From Candidatus Dadabacteria bacterium (GTDB lineage Bacteria; Desulfobacterota_D; UBA1144; Nemesobacterales; CSP1-2), in the NCBI GenBank assembly GCA_022615255.1, contig JAKEHC010000082.1, positions 1-8,097 of the forward strand: a DNA stretch of 8,097 nucleotides, written 5' to 3'. Below, one piece after another: positions 1-6,607 of the stretch; the stretch's first letter is position 1; each line of letters begins with the position of its first letter. The position numbers and the translations under genes are program-made. The notes beneath the pieces were generated by a model. That model had not been told where the DNA came from. It saw only the letters and a list, made by a program, of their open reading frames with translations, and did not search any database.

Positions 1-428
1 ATTTGAACCGTTTGCTCGAAAAGTTGTCTGAGAGGTATGATTTTCATTTCCTGGATCTGTACCCTGTCTTCAAAAACTCCGATTATGCTTCACTGTTCTA
101 TACGATTGACGGGCACTATACCGTCGACGGACACATTCTGGTGGCCGAAGAATTATGCAAGTTCTTTCAATCGCAAGAGATTCTCGGAGCTATAGGAATT
201 GAATCATGTGATGTTGACAAAGCAGCCGTTTACGAGTCAATCGAGGAATTCAGACACTGCAGCTTTAACAACACAAACAAGGGACTGTTCCTGGGCGGTG
301 AATGTTTTCCTAGAGAATGTAACCATGCGGGACAAAAGGTAGAATGTATTACCGATGCAGGGCAGTCTGGTCGGCAAGTGTGTAGGGATTTCAAAGGGTG
401 GGGCACAGTTTTATCAGAATGCAAATAG
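1..428 (+). CDS. SGNH/GDSL-type hydrolase, C-terminal part, with Cys-rich tail (5' truncated)
   Basis: This is the 3' end of a gene that begins before the window; the first complete codon is at base 3 and is read here as residue 1. A TTG there could be mistaken for a start, but the protein begins in mid-fold. Residues 14-55 look like the last strand and helix of an SGNH hydrolase: a FLDLYPVF strand, then D36-G37-H38 followed by VDGH, the Asp-x-His of the catalytic triad in block V. The catalytic Ser and oxyanion residues would lie upstream, outside the window. After the domain (about residue 60 on) comes a tail with seven Cys (69, 86, 101, 106, 115, 127, 140), including GRQVC and GWG elements. 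Such a tail suggests an exported, disulphide-containing segment (inference). The C-terminal block resembles that of the SGNH protein at 1416-2519, so the two may be distant paralogues acting on the same glycan, for example as O-acetyl transferases or esterases. The substrate is unknown. Confidence 0.7.
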   Translation, partial: LNRLLEKLSERYDFHFLDLYPVFKNSDYASLFYTIDGHYTVDGHILVAEELCKFFQSQEILGAIGIESCDVDKAAVYESIEEFRHCSFNNTNKGLFLGGECFPRECNHAGQKVECITDAGQSGRQVCRDFKGWGTVLSECK

Positions 429-500
429 CCGACTCACAACGGAGTGGATTGGCGAGGGACTTTGGCAGCTGCCGTCATCCCACCGGCCAAGCCTAACCAC

Positions 501-1415
501 ATGAAAAATGAAAGCTTGAGTTATTATTATAGAAGAACAAAAATCTACTTAAGGGTTGCAAGATTAGACCATTGGTTCAAGAACATTTCCGTATTGGTAG
601 GAATAATCGCAGCGATTGCTTACAGCAAAGTTTCAATTGAGACTCCTCTTCTTTTAAAAAGTTGCCTAGCAATTTTTTTAGCGTGTCTTATGTCGTCCGC
701 TAATTATGTAATAAATGAAATTGTTGATGCTCAGTTCGATAAAGAACACCCGGATAAGAAATTTAGACCTGTTGCATCGGGTAACGTTTCTGTAAAGAAA
801 TTGACCTTTTTTGATGCCTTTTTAATTATCCTTACTTTAGTTGTTAGCTACCTGGTTTTTAATGAGAAGTTTTTTTTATCTATGATTTTATTTTTTATTA
901 TTGGAGGAGTATTTTACAACCTTCCTCCTATAAGGACCAAGGATGTGCCATACATTGATGTCATCGCTGAATCTGCAAATAATCCACTTAGATTGATGAT
1001 AGGTTGGTATGTTATAAATAACGAAAGCGGTCCCCCTCTAATGGGGATACTATGTTACTGGTCCTTAGGGGCTATTTTAGTAACGGCGAAAAGATTGGCA
1101 GAATTTCGATTTCTTGGTAAGAATTCCATCCAATATCGTCCTACTTTTAAATATTATGATAATTCGTTACTGGCAGTGATGTACTTCTTTTATATTGCTA
1201 CGACATTAGTAACTTTTGTATTGATTTCTTTAGAATATAAACACCAGATGTTTTATTTTCTTCCGTTTATTCTGATTTTTTTTATTTGGTTTACCTTCTT
1301 GACTTTTCAACAAGACAGCGTTGTTAAAGAACCGGAAAGACTCTTTGAAAAAAAGGCTTTTGTTACCTATTCCCTTTTAGTTCTCTTTATATTTTGCGGG
1401 GCTCTATTTTTATAA
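501..1415 (+). CDS. UbiA-superfamily membrane transferase, decaprenyl-phosphate phosphoribosyltransferase-like
   Basis: 304 residues from the ATG at 501. An in-frame GTG at 444 would add 19 residues rich in Ala/Pro with no family resemblance, so I prefer 501, although neither start has a clear Shine-Dalgarno. The protein has about eight hydrophobic segments (roughly residues 28-45, 50-70, 103-120, 125-143, 183-197, 224-245, 249-268, 288-304). The first Asp-rich motif is N72-E73-x-x-D76-x-x-x-D80, a variant of UbiA NDxxDxxxD, followed by H83-P84-x-K-K-F-R-P-x-A-x-G, the signature seen in DPPR synthases (Rv3806c type). The second region is DVPYIDVIAES then NNPLR, and a TAKRLAEFR stretch follows. 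Family knowledge: these enzymes move a phosphoribosyl or prenyl group to or from a polyprenyl phosphate using Mg2+ bound by the Asp motifs. Its place among glycan genes makes a lipid-linked pentose product plausible (inference); a quinone or haem prenyltransferase role is less likely. The next gene starts directly after its TAA, so the two are probably co-translated. Confidence 0.85.
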   Translation: MKNESLSYYYRRTKIYLRVARLDHWFKNISVLVGIIAAIAYSKVSIETPLLLKSCLAIFLACLMSSANYVINEIVDAQFDKEHPDKKFRPVASGNVSVKKLTFFDAFLIILTLVVSYLVFNEKFFLSMILFFIIGGVFYNLPPIRTKDVPYIDVIAESANNPLRLMIGWYVINNESGPPLMGILCYWSLGAILVTAKRLAEFRFLGKNSIQYRPTFKYYDNSLLAVMYFFYIATTLVTFVLISLEYKHQMFYFLPFILIFFIWFTFLTFQQDSVVKEPERLFEKKAFVTYSLLVLFIFCGALFL

Positions 1416-2519
1416 ATGATAAAAGCAACAAAGAATACTTTTCTGTTTATTAAAATTTTTCTATTGATATGTGCTATTCTGTTGTTCACTGAAGCGGGAT
1501 TTAAATTATTTTCAAATTGCCAACTCTCCGGCATTAAATATGATGAAAGATTAGGCTGGCTATTTAAAAAGACCTATGATTCAGAAATAAGAGAAAAGGA
1601 TTCTAGGAAAAGAGATCTCAAGCTTAGTTTCAACAGTAGAGGCTTTAGAGATAGAGACCATTCATTTGAGAAGGATGAAGGAACAAAAAGGATTATTTTT
1701 CTAGGAGATTCTTATACGGCTGGGATTCAATATTCTAACGATGAGATATTTACTAGTCTTTTTGAAAAAAGGTTAAATGCAATTGTTGCTGATAAAATTA
1801 AATATGAAGTAATAAATGCTTCCGTTCCCGCCTGGGCGACGGATCAGCAATACATATATCTGAAAGAGGAAGGAATGAGATATCATCCTGATTATGTATT
1901 ATTGATGATAGCTCCCAACGATATACGCGAGACCTACGGAAAGAAATTTTTCTATCTCGAGAATGGAAATCTGAAGGAAAGAGGAGCACCGCCTATTCCA
2001 TGGAAAGCACGCATCTGTTGGTTTCTTGCCAATCATTCTTGTGCTTTTCAAGGATTACAACCGCTATTTAAACAAGATTATGGGAGTTTCAGGAGTGTTT
2101 TTCAATATTTTACGGTTTCCTTCCCCGTAGGCACAGAAATGTGTAACGACAAGCATCTTTTTTTGAAAGAAATTCCGGAAGAAATTATACCAGCTATGGA
2201 ATTGTTCAAAGCTATTTTGTTAGAAATTAACCAACTTTGCATGAATAACCATTGTAAATTACTGATAGCCGTCATCCCTACTAAGATTGAGTTTGATGAC
2301 AACCTAAAAGGTGGGCAATATGAACCCGGCAAGATTGCTGAGTATGTTAAAGCAATTGCTAATGAAAACGCCATCCCTTTTTTAGATTTGTTCTCCTATT
2401 TAAAGGCAGAGGAACAAGAGCCTCTAAAAATTTTCATTTCTGAGGAATACCATCTTAATGATTATGGTCATGCATTTGTGGCGAAGAAGTTGGTTCCATT
2501 CTTCGACTTAAATCAATAA
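1416..2519 (+). CDS. Membrane-anchored SGNH/GDSL-family hydrolase or acyltransferase
   Basis: 367 residues. The ATG abuts the TAA of the UbiA gene (TAAATG) and no good ribosome binding site is seen, which suggests translational coupling. Residues 8-29 form one hydrophobic helix, probably an uncleaved anchor leaving the domain outside the cytoplasm. The SGNH blocks are visible: block I IIFLGDSY with nucleophile S99; block II around INASVPAWATDQQY (133-146); block III APND with N168; block V YHLNDYGH with H346. Relatives usually show NAGVPGWGTDQ and D-x-H. Here S136 replaces the block II Gly, A139 and A141 replace the other two, and E344 stands where the triad Asp is expected, so activity may be altered. 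Family knowledge: such proteins beside glycosyltransferases often add or remove O-acetyl groups on exopolysaccharide or O-antigen. The exact reaction cannot be read from sequence. About 100 bases containing a possible promoter separate it from the next gene. Confidence 0.82.
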   Translation: MIKATKNTFLFIKIFLLICAILLFTEAGFKLFSNCQLSGIKYDERLGWLFKKTYDSEIREKDSRKRDLKLSFNSRGFRDRDHSFEKDEGTKRIIFLGDSYTAGIQYSNDEIFTSLFEKRLNAIVADKIKYEVINASVPAWATDQQYIYLKEEGMRYHPDYVLLMIAPNDIRETYGKKFFYLENGNLKERGAPPIPWKARICWFLANHSCAFQGLQPLFKQDYGSFRSVFQYFTVSFPVGTEMCNDKHLFLKEIPEEIIPAMELFKAILLEINQLCMNNHCKLLIAVIPTKIEFDDNLKGGQYEPGKIAEYVKAIANENAIPFLDLFSYLKAEEQEPLKIFISEEYHLNDYGHAFVAKKLVPFFDLNQ

Positions 2520-2534
2520 CCTTGAACCGCTACC

Positions 2535-2564
2535 TTGACAGAAATATGGAGTTAAGCTTCTATT
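2535..2564 (+). promoter_or_regulatory. Possible sigma-70 promoter for the downstream glycosyltransferase gene
   Basis: A perfect TTGACA lies at 2535-2540. An 18-base spacer leads to TCTATT at 2559-2564, which matches four of six positions of TATAAT; a TATTAA at 2561-2566 is an alternative with a long 20-base spacer. The site sits in the only sizeable gap (99 bases) between the 1416-2519 gene and the glycosyltransferase, so it could start a separate transcript. The -10 match is modest in an AT-rich region, so chance is possible. Confidence 0.35.
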
Positions 2565-2607
2565 AATAGACAAAAGTAGGTATATCATTTTGGTCTCGGC
2601 TTTACGT

Positions 2608-2612
2608 GAGGA
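2608..2612 (+). promoter_or_regulatory. Ribosome binding site (GAGGA) of the GT2-GT4 gene
   Basis: GAGGA lies six bases before the ATG at 2619. It is the clearest Shine-Dalgarno in the window and fixes the start of the bifunctional glycosyltransferase. The UbiA, SGNH, nucleotidyltransferase-like and comM starts lack a comparable site. Confidence 0.7.
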
Positions 2613-2618
2613 ATAGGT

Positions 2619-4838
2619 ATGCTTGAATTAACAGTATCAATGCCGGCTTATAATACCGGGGAATATATCAGAGAAGCCATCCAAAGCGTCTTGCGGCAAG
2701 AGGGGATTGATTTTGAATTGATTGTAGTTGATGATGGCTCTCAGGATAATACCTCGGAAGTCGTACAATCTTTTAAAGATCCCAGAATAAGATTAATAAT
2801 AAATAAAAAAAATATGGGTATAGCCTATTGTCATAACTTGGTCATCGAACAGAGCAGGTCGCCTTTTATAGCGCATGTAGATTCCGATGATCTAGTGCTA
2901 CCCGACGCATTTCAAAAGGTGGTCAATGAGTTAAAAAGCAATTCTGATATTGGGCAAGTACATTGCTACTATTTTATGGTAGATGAAGACGGGAGAGCAA
3001 CGAGAGATGCATTTCGAGGAAGAAGAAAACACTTCCTTGAAACCAGAAAACCCGATATGGATTACAAGAGGGAATTAATATTACAAGGGCGCGTAATGAA
3101 TGGTTTACGAACGTACAGAAAAGAGGTTTTTGATACAGTTGGGAAGTTCGATGAAAATATTAGATGGGGTGAAGATTATGAAATGGCTTTAAGAATTATA
3201 GATAAATTTGAGATTAAACTCGTGCCGGAGTTCTTATATTGTGTCAGAAAGCATAAGAGCAATGCTACACCTTCTTCGCAATCCAGAAAATTAGTGTGGT
3301 GGCGCAAAAAATTATTTATTTGTCGAAAGCTTTCGAAGAGCAACGAAGTCCAATGGTTAGCTCAGAATAAATACCATGTAACTAGATTAATGATTTTGGA
3401 CTTATGTGATGCCTTAGGGCTTGAAAAAATATCAAAAAGAATCGTCAAGCTTCCTAAGAAAGTTCGTAATTTTATAATCCGGCGTGTATTAACTCCAATT
3501 TTTGATCAGATTTATGCCTTAATAGACGATAATTTTTCTTGGTGGCCTATTAGCCTATTTAATTACAAGAAAAGAGATAAGCCAATTAAAGCAAAACGCA
3601 TTGCATACTATATATGGCACTTTCCAGTTCCAAGTCAGACTTTTATTCAACGCGAAATAGCAGCATTGAGAAAATCAAGTGTTTCCGTCGAAGTTGTCTC
3701 AGACGCGCCAGAGGATATAGAATTACTAAATGAAAATGCAAAGTCTCTCATCAATAGTACCTTTTATCTATTTCCCATTGATGAAAAACTTCTTTTGAGA
3801 TATAAAAGATATTTCTTTTTAAAAAATCCTCTATTATATTTTAATCTCTTTCTCTACGTTGTTTTTCATAAATATGATAAGCATAAAAGCTTTAAAGAAG
3901 ATATCTCTATTCTTTCAAGAGCGGTATATTTAGCCGGAGTGTTAAAAGATAAAAACATCAATCATATTCACTCGCCCTGGGCGGATAGATGCGCATTTAT
4001 TGCGCTAATCGCCTCAAAACTTTTAGGAGCTTCCTACAGTTTACAAGGGCGTGCACACGATATTCATAGAAAAACATATTTATACGCATTCCCAGAGAAA
4101 TTTGAGAATGCTGAGTTTGTAATAACTAACACTCAATATAATGAAGTATATCTGAGGTCATCTTTAAATAGCCCAAATGGGAGAAAAATTTATACTATTT
4201 ATAATGGCCTTAATATAGTGCAATTTACCCCCAATCATAAACAAGAGAACAAATCAAAACAAACTAGAATATTATCCGTAGCCAGATTGATTGAACAGAA
4301 AGGTCTCGTATATTTGCTTAAGGCTTGCAAGATTTTAAAGGAGAGAGGATACACGTTTAGATGCGAAATCATCGGTGGCCCAGAAGAACCTTTATATATT
4401 AACTACTACCTGGCGTTAAAGAAATTGCATAGACAAATGGGATTGGAAGAGTGTGTATTCTTTCTAGGAGCTAAATCCATTGATAAGGTATTGGAAGAAT
4501 ATAGAAATGCCCATATCTTTGTTTTGCCTTGTGTGATTGCCGAAGATGGTAGTAGAGATATTTCACCGAATGCCTTAATCGAGGCTATGGCCATGAAGTT
4601 GCCTGTCATTTCGACTAATGTAACAGGTATTCCTGAAATTGTGGAAGATGGCGTCAGTGGAATTTTAGTCCCTCCACATGATGAGAATGCCCTGGCAGGA
4701 GCAATTGTAAAACTTATAGAAAACGATAATTTGAGAAAGGAATTGGGAGAAAACGCAAGAAAGAAGGTTGAAGAAAGATTTGATATAGATAAAAATATCG
4801 TTAAATACGTTGCTTTATTCGAGGGACACGTATATTGA
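2619..4838 (+). CDS. Two-domain glycosyltransferase: N-terminal GT2, C-terminal GT4
   Basis: 739 residues in one uninterrupted frame, about the sum of two separate glycosyltransferases. Residues 1-225 are a GT-A fold family 2 domain: TVSMPAYN at the N-terminus, VVDDGS with D38-D39, the metal-binding D88-S-D90-D91, and WGED (E185-D186) as the probable catalytic-base region. Residues about 226-325 are a basic linker with many Lys, Arg and aromatic residues that may touch the membrane. Residues 326-739 are a GT-B fold family 4 domain: PVPSQTFIQREI (336-347), HSPWADRCA (451-459), GRAHDIH (477-483), RLIEQKGL (556-563), then E642-D-G-S-R-D and E655-A-M-A before TNVTGIPEIV. At the first position of the EX7E motif stands D647, as I recall for the WcaL-like GT4 group. 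Such enzymes use nucleotide sugars at the cytoplasmic membrane face to extend lipid-linked or surface glycans. One chain probably adds two sugars in sequence; donors and acceptor are unknown. Its TGA overlaps a possible small ORF. Confidence 0.9.
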   Translation: MLELTVSMPAYNTGEYIREAIQSVLRQEGIDFELIVVDDGSQDNTSEVVQSFKDPRIRLIINKKNMGIAYCHNLVIEQSRSPFIAHVDSDDLVLPDAFQKVVNELKSNSDIGQVHCYYFMVDEDGRATRDAFRGRRKHFLETRKPDMDYKRELILQGRVMNGLRTYRKEVFDTVGKFDENIRWGEDYEMALRIIDKFEIKLVPEFLYCVRKHKSNATPSSQSRKLVWWRKKLFICRKLSKSNEVQWLAQNKYHVTRLMILDLCDALGLEKISKRIVKLPKKVRNFIIRRVLTPIFDQIYALIDDNFSWWPISLFNYKKRDKPIKAKRIAYYIWHFPVPSQTFIQREIAALRKSSVSVEVVSDAPEDIELLNENAKSLINSTFYLFPIDEKLLLRYKRYFFLKNPLLYFNLFLYVVFHKYDKHKSFKEDISILSRAVYLAGVLKDKNINHIHSPWADRCAFIALIASKLLGASYSLQGRAHDIHRKTYLYAFPEKFENAEFVITNTQYNEVYLRSSLNSPNGRKIYTIYNGLNIVQFTPNHKQENKSKQTRILSVARLIEQKGLVYLLKACKILKERGYTFRCEIIGGPEEPLYINYYLALKKLHRQMGLEECVFFLGAKSIDKVLEEYRNAHIFVLPCVIAEDGSRDISPNALIEAMAMKLPVISTNVTGIPEIVEDGVSGILVPPHDENALAGAIVKLIENDNLRKELGENARKKVEERFDIDKNIVKYVALFEGHVY

Positions 4839-4939
4839 CCCAACTCTATAAGAACAAAGGATTTAGAGATCTTAGTGAATTTCCTATTTCAGCAGTAAAG
4901 AAAAAAGATAAGCCACACAAGCGCACTGACGGAATATGA
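4835..4939 (+). CDS. Possible small ORF (34 codons) bridging two genes
   Basis: This frame would begin with TTG at 4835, overlapping the TGA of the glycosyltransferase gene, and ends at TGA 4937-4939, overlapping the ATG of the next gene as ATGA. GAGGGA at 4821-4826 lies eight bases before the TTG. The peptide is rich in Lys and other charged residues and has no family I recognise; its C-terminal half carries KKKDK and HKR. The downstream ATG has GGA only two bases away, a poor ribosome site, so translation through this ORF could serve to start the nucleotidyltransferase-like gene by coupling. The frame is short and TTG is the only start, so it may equally be chance open frame. Confidence 0.25.
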   Translation: MTQLYKNKGFRDLSEFPISAVKKKDKPHKRTDGI

Positions 4940-6408
4940 AAATCACAGATATAGTAAGAACCATAGTACTAAAAACCAACCGCTGGTGGCCATTTTCTCA
5001 ATTAAACAAGACGCCTTATTATATAGCCATTTGGGCTTTTGTCAGACTATGCAAGAGATTCACTCAAATAAAGAGCGTTTATCTAAGGCACCGTCTTGTA
5101 GAAGGAAATTGGACTCCCGCCTTAAGCGATATCGATCTCACTGTTATAATTGACAGTAAGTTAACTGCAGAGGAGGAATTCTCTTTTCTATATTCATTCT
5201 GGAAGAATTACGAAGGCATGAAGAAACTATTTCCCATGCTTGGGGAGATTGAGGTATTAAACGACGAGCACATTGGATCATGGATAAAATTCGGCATCGA
5301 AGGATACACATCGCAGAACTGGATACTAGTTTATGGGATAGAAACGGTGAAAAGTAATTTTCTTGTGAATCCCAAAAGACTTGCTATAGAATCCCTCAAT
5401 TATGCTTTGTTTTTCTACCTGAGATATTCCCTAGAAAAATTCAGACAAGAGGGACCCCCTTACTTAGTCTCGCAAGATTTGAAGAGGTTAGTACATAAAA
5501 TTTTAAGATGTCTAAATTACACTAACACTGATGATAATAAAAAGCAGACAGTTGTAGGACGACTTGATGATAAAACAGATATGCTATTTCACGTTCTAAA
5601 GGGATTGGAAGAGGGAATAAGATTTACCGCCCCTTCCGATAACGAAGTCGGTTCAAGAAAAAGTAATAAAGAATGGCTATGTGATGTTGATTCCCATAAT
5701 AAGGTGTTTTTTGAGAATCAAGCATTAGACATAAGGGCATTAACTTCCCAGGATGAGGCAATACAGAGTATAATCCTGAATTATCATAAGAAAATTTTCA
5801 TAGTGTTAAAGGACGGACTTGATGCTTTAGCAACGAAGAGTTGTATAAATACCATCAGGCGAGTTTTCGCTCAAGAGGATAAGATGCCTATTATTATAGT
5901 GAGCTTTTGCATCTTCAAGTATATACTCCGCTGTTACAACCCGTTCGAATACACTCACTTTATAAGATACAGAATAGTAGCGTATGGCAAAGATTTATTG
6001 TCAGATATTCAGCCACCAGACAAGACTTCTTTCATTAATTATTTGATTAGACAGACTCCAACTCTACTAACATTCCCGCGAAATCATAAACTATTCTCGC
6101 CGCCAACTCCCGATTGGTTCTTGAGACGAGAGTTGGAGTCTATGGTGGAGCGATCTCTTTTTCTTAAACTGTATCTGGAAAAAGGGGTGATTAAACCATG
6201 GCATTACGAACTCTTAACCGAAAGTCAGAGGCATTATCCTGAGGATTACAAAAAAATGCGTGAATTGCAAGAGAGCACCAGTCAATTTAGAAATGAAACG
6301 TTAAGTCGGGAGTGGTTTAGATTGTTGAGAAGCATGGCAAACGACATACACAATTATGTGACAAATTCCAATATCGCAGAGAATCTTTTTCAAATAGATC
6401 AAAGTTAA
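4936..6408 (+). CDS. Minimal-nucleotidyltransferase-like protein of unknown function
   Basis: 490 residues from the ATG at 4936. The N-terminal part resembles a polymerase-beta type nucleotidyltransferase core: a strand with KSVYLRHR (46-53), then EGNWTPALSDIDLTVIID with metal-binding D65-I-D67, and a further acidic strand GEIEVL (E104, E106) that could give the third carboxylate. At the place of the usual Gly-Ser pair, 11 residues before the DxD, stand H52-R53. That pair normally contacts the nucleotide phosphates, so this copy may be altered or inactive. Residues about 140-490 are mainly helical with no motif I recognise; 317-333 is a hydrophobic stretch but not clearly a membrane segment. 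Family knowledge: such domains transfer nucleotidyl groups to sugars, antibiotics or proteins. Lying last in the glycan block, it may modify or regulate the pathway (inference). A sugar-nucleotide synthase of the NTP_transferase (GlmU/RmlA) type is ruled out by the absence of its N-terminal Gly-rich loop. Confidence 0.65.
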   Translation: MKITDIVRTIVLKTNRWWPFSQLNKTPYYIAIWAFVRLCKRFTQIKSVYLRHRLVEGNWTPALSDIDLTVIIDSKLTAEEEFSFLYSFWKNYEGMKKLFPMLGEIEVLNDEHIGSWIKFGIEGYTSQNWILVYGIETVKSNFLVNPKRLAIESLNYALFFYLRYSLEKFRQEGPPYLVSQDLKRLVHKILRCLNYTNTDDNKKQTVVGRLDDKTDMLFHVLKGLEEGIRFTAPSDNEVGSRKSNKEWLCDVDSHNKVFFENQALDIRALTSQDEAIQSIILNYHKKIFIVLKDGLDALATKSCINTIRRVFAQEDKMPIIIVSFCIFKYILRCYNPFEYTHFIRYRIVAYGKDLLSDIQPPDKTSFINYLIRQTPTLLTFPRNHKLFSPPTPDWFLRRELESMVERSLFLKLYLEKGVIKPWHYELLTESQRHYPEDYKKMRELQESTSQFRNETLSREWFRLLRSMANDIHNYVTNSNIAENLFQIDQS

Positions 6409-6607
6409 TGTGACAAATGAAGATAAAACTTCAATATGGATAAAAAATGCTAATGAAGCATAAAAACTTTGATAGCTTTTAATTTCTTAAGGTCTTAAAC
6501 CCATTATCTAAAGCTTTATAAAACGGATTTACTAACGACTGAAGTTGTTTGGAGATTGATTCTTTCAAAATATGCTAAACAAATTTACGATATAGAATAG
6601 AGTAACC
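6409..6607 (+). other. AT-rich intergenic region between the glycan block and comM
   Basis: 199 bases with no convincing gene in any frame. It has small dyads, for example ATGCT and AGCAT around a five-base loop at 6447-6461, but no stem followed by a T-run on the + strand, so no terminator is called. TTGTTT (6545-6550) with TATGCT (6571-6576) is the nearest promoter-like pair for comM, with a long 20-base spacer. The composition resembles the glycan genes more than comM, so the junction of the two blocks lies near 6600. Confidence 0.5.

Noticed and set aside
3..5. TTG at base 3 as a true start codon
   Set aside because: The protein begins near the end of an SGNH fold without nucleophile or oxyanion blocks, so the gene must start before the window.
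464..473. GGCAGCTGCC palindrome as a terminator or operator
   Set aside because: It is a loop-less 10-base palindrome without a T-run; a single such site is expected by chance and nothing else supports function.
444..500. GTG at 444 as the start of the UbiA gene
   Set aside because: The extra 19 residues do not look like the family N-terminus, GGA directly abuts the GTG, which is too close for a ribosome site, and the ATG at 501 gives a normal-length protein.
4406..4843. 145-codon open frame on the minus strand under the GT4 domain
   Set aside because: Antisense to the conserved catalytic part of the glycosyltransferase, with a Ser/Phe/Ile-rich low-information translation and no recognisable motif.
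6447..6461. Hairpin as a terminator after the nucleotidyltransferase-like gene
   Set aside because: The stem is only five base pairs, AT-rich and followed by A residues on the + strand; the T-run would be on the minus strand, where no gene ends.
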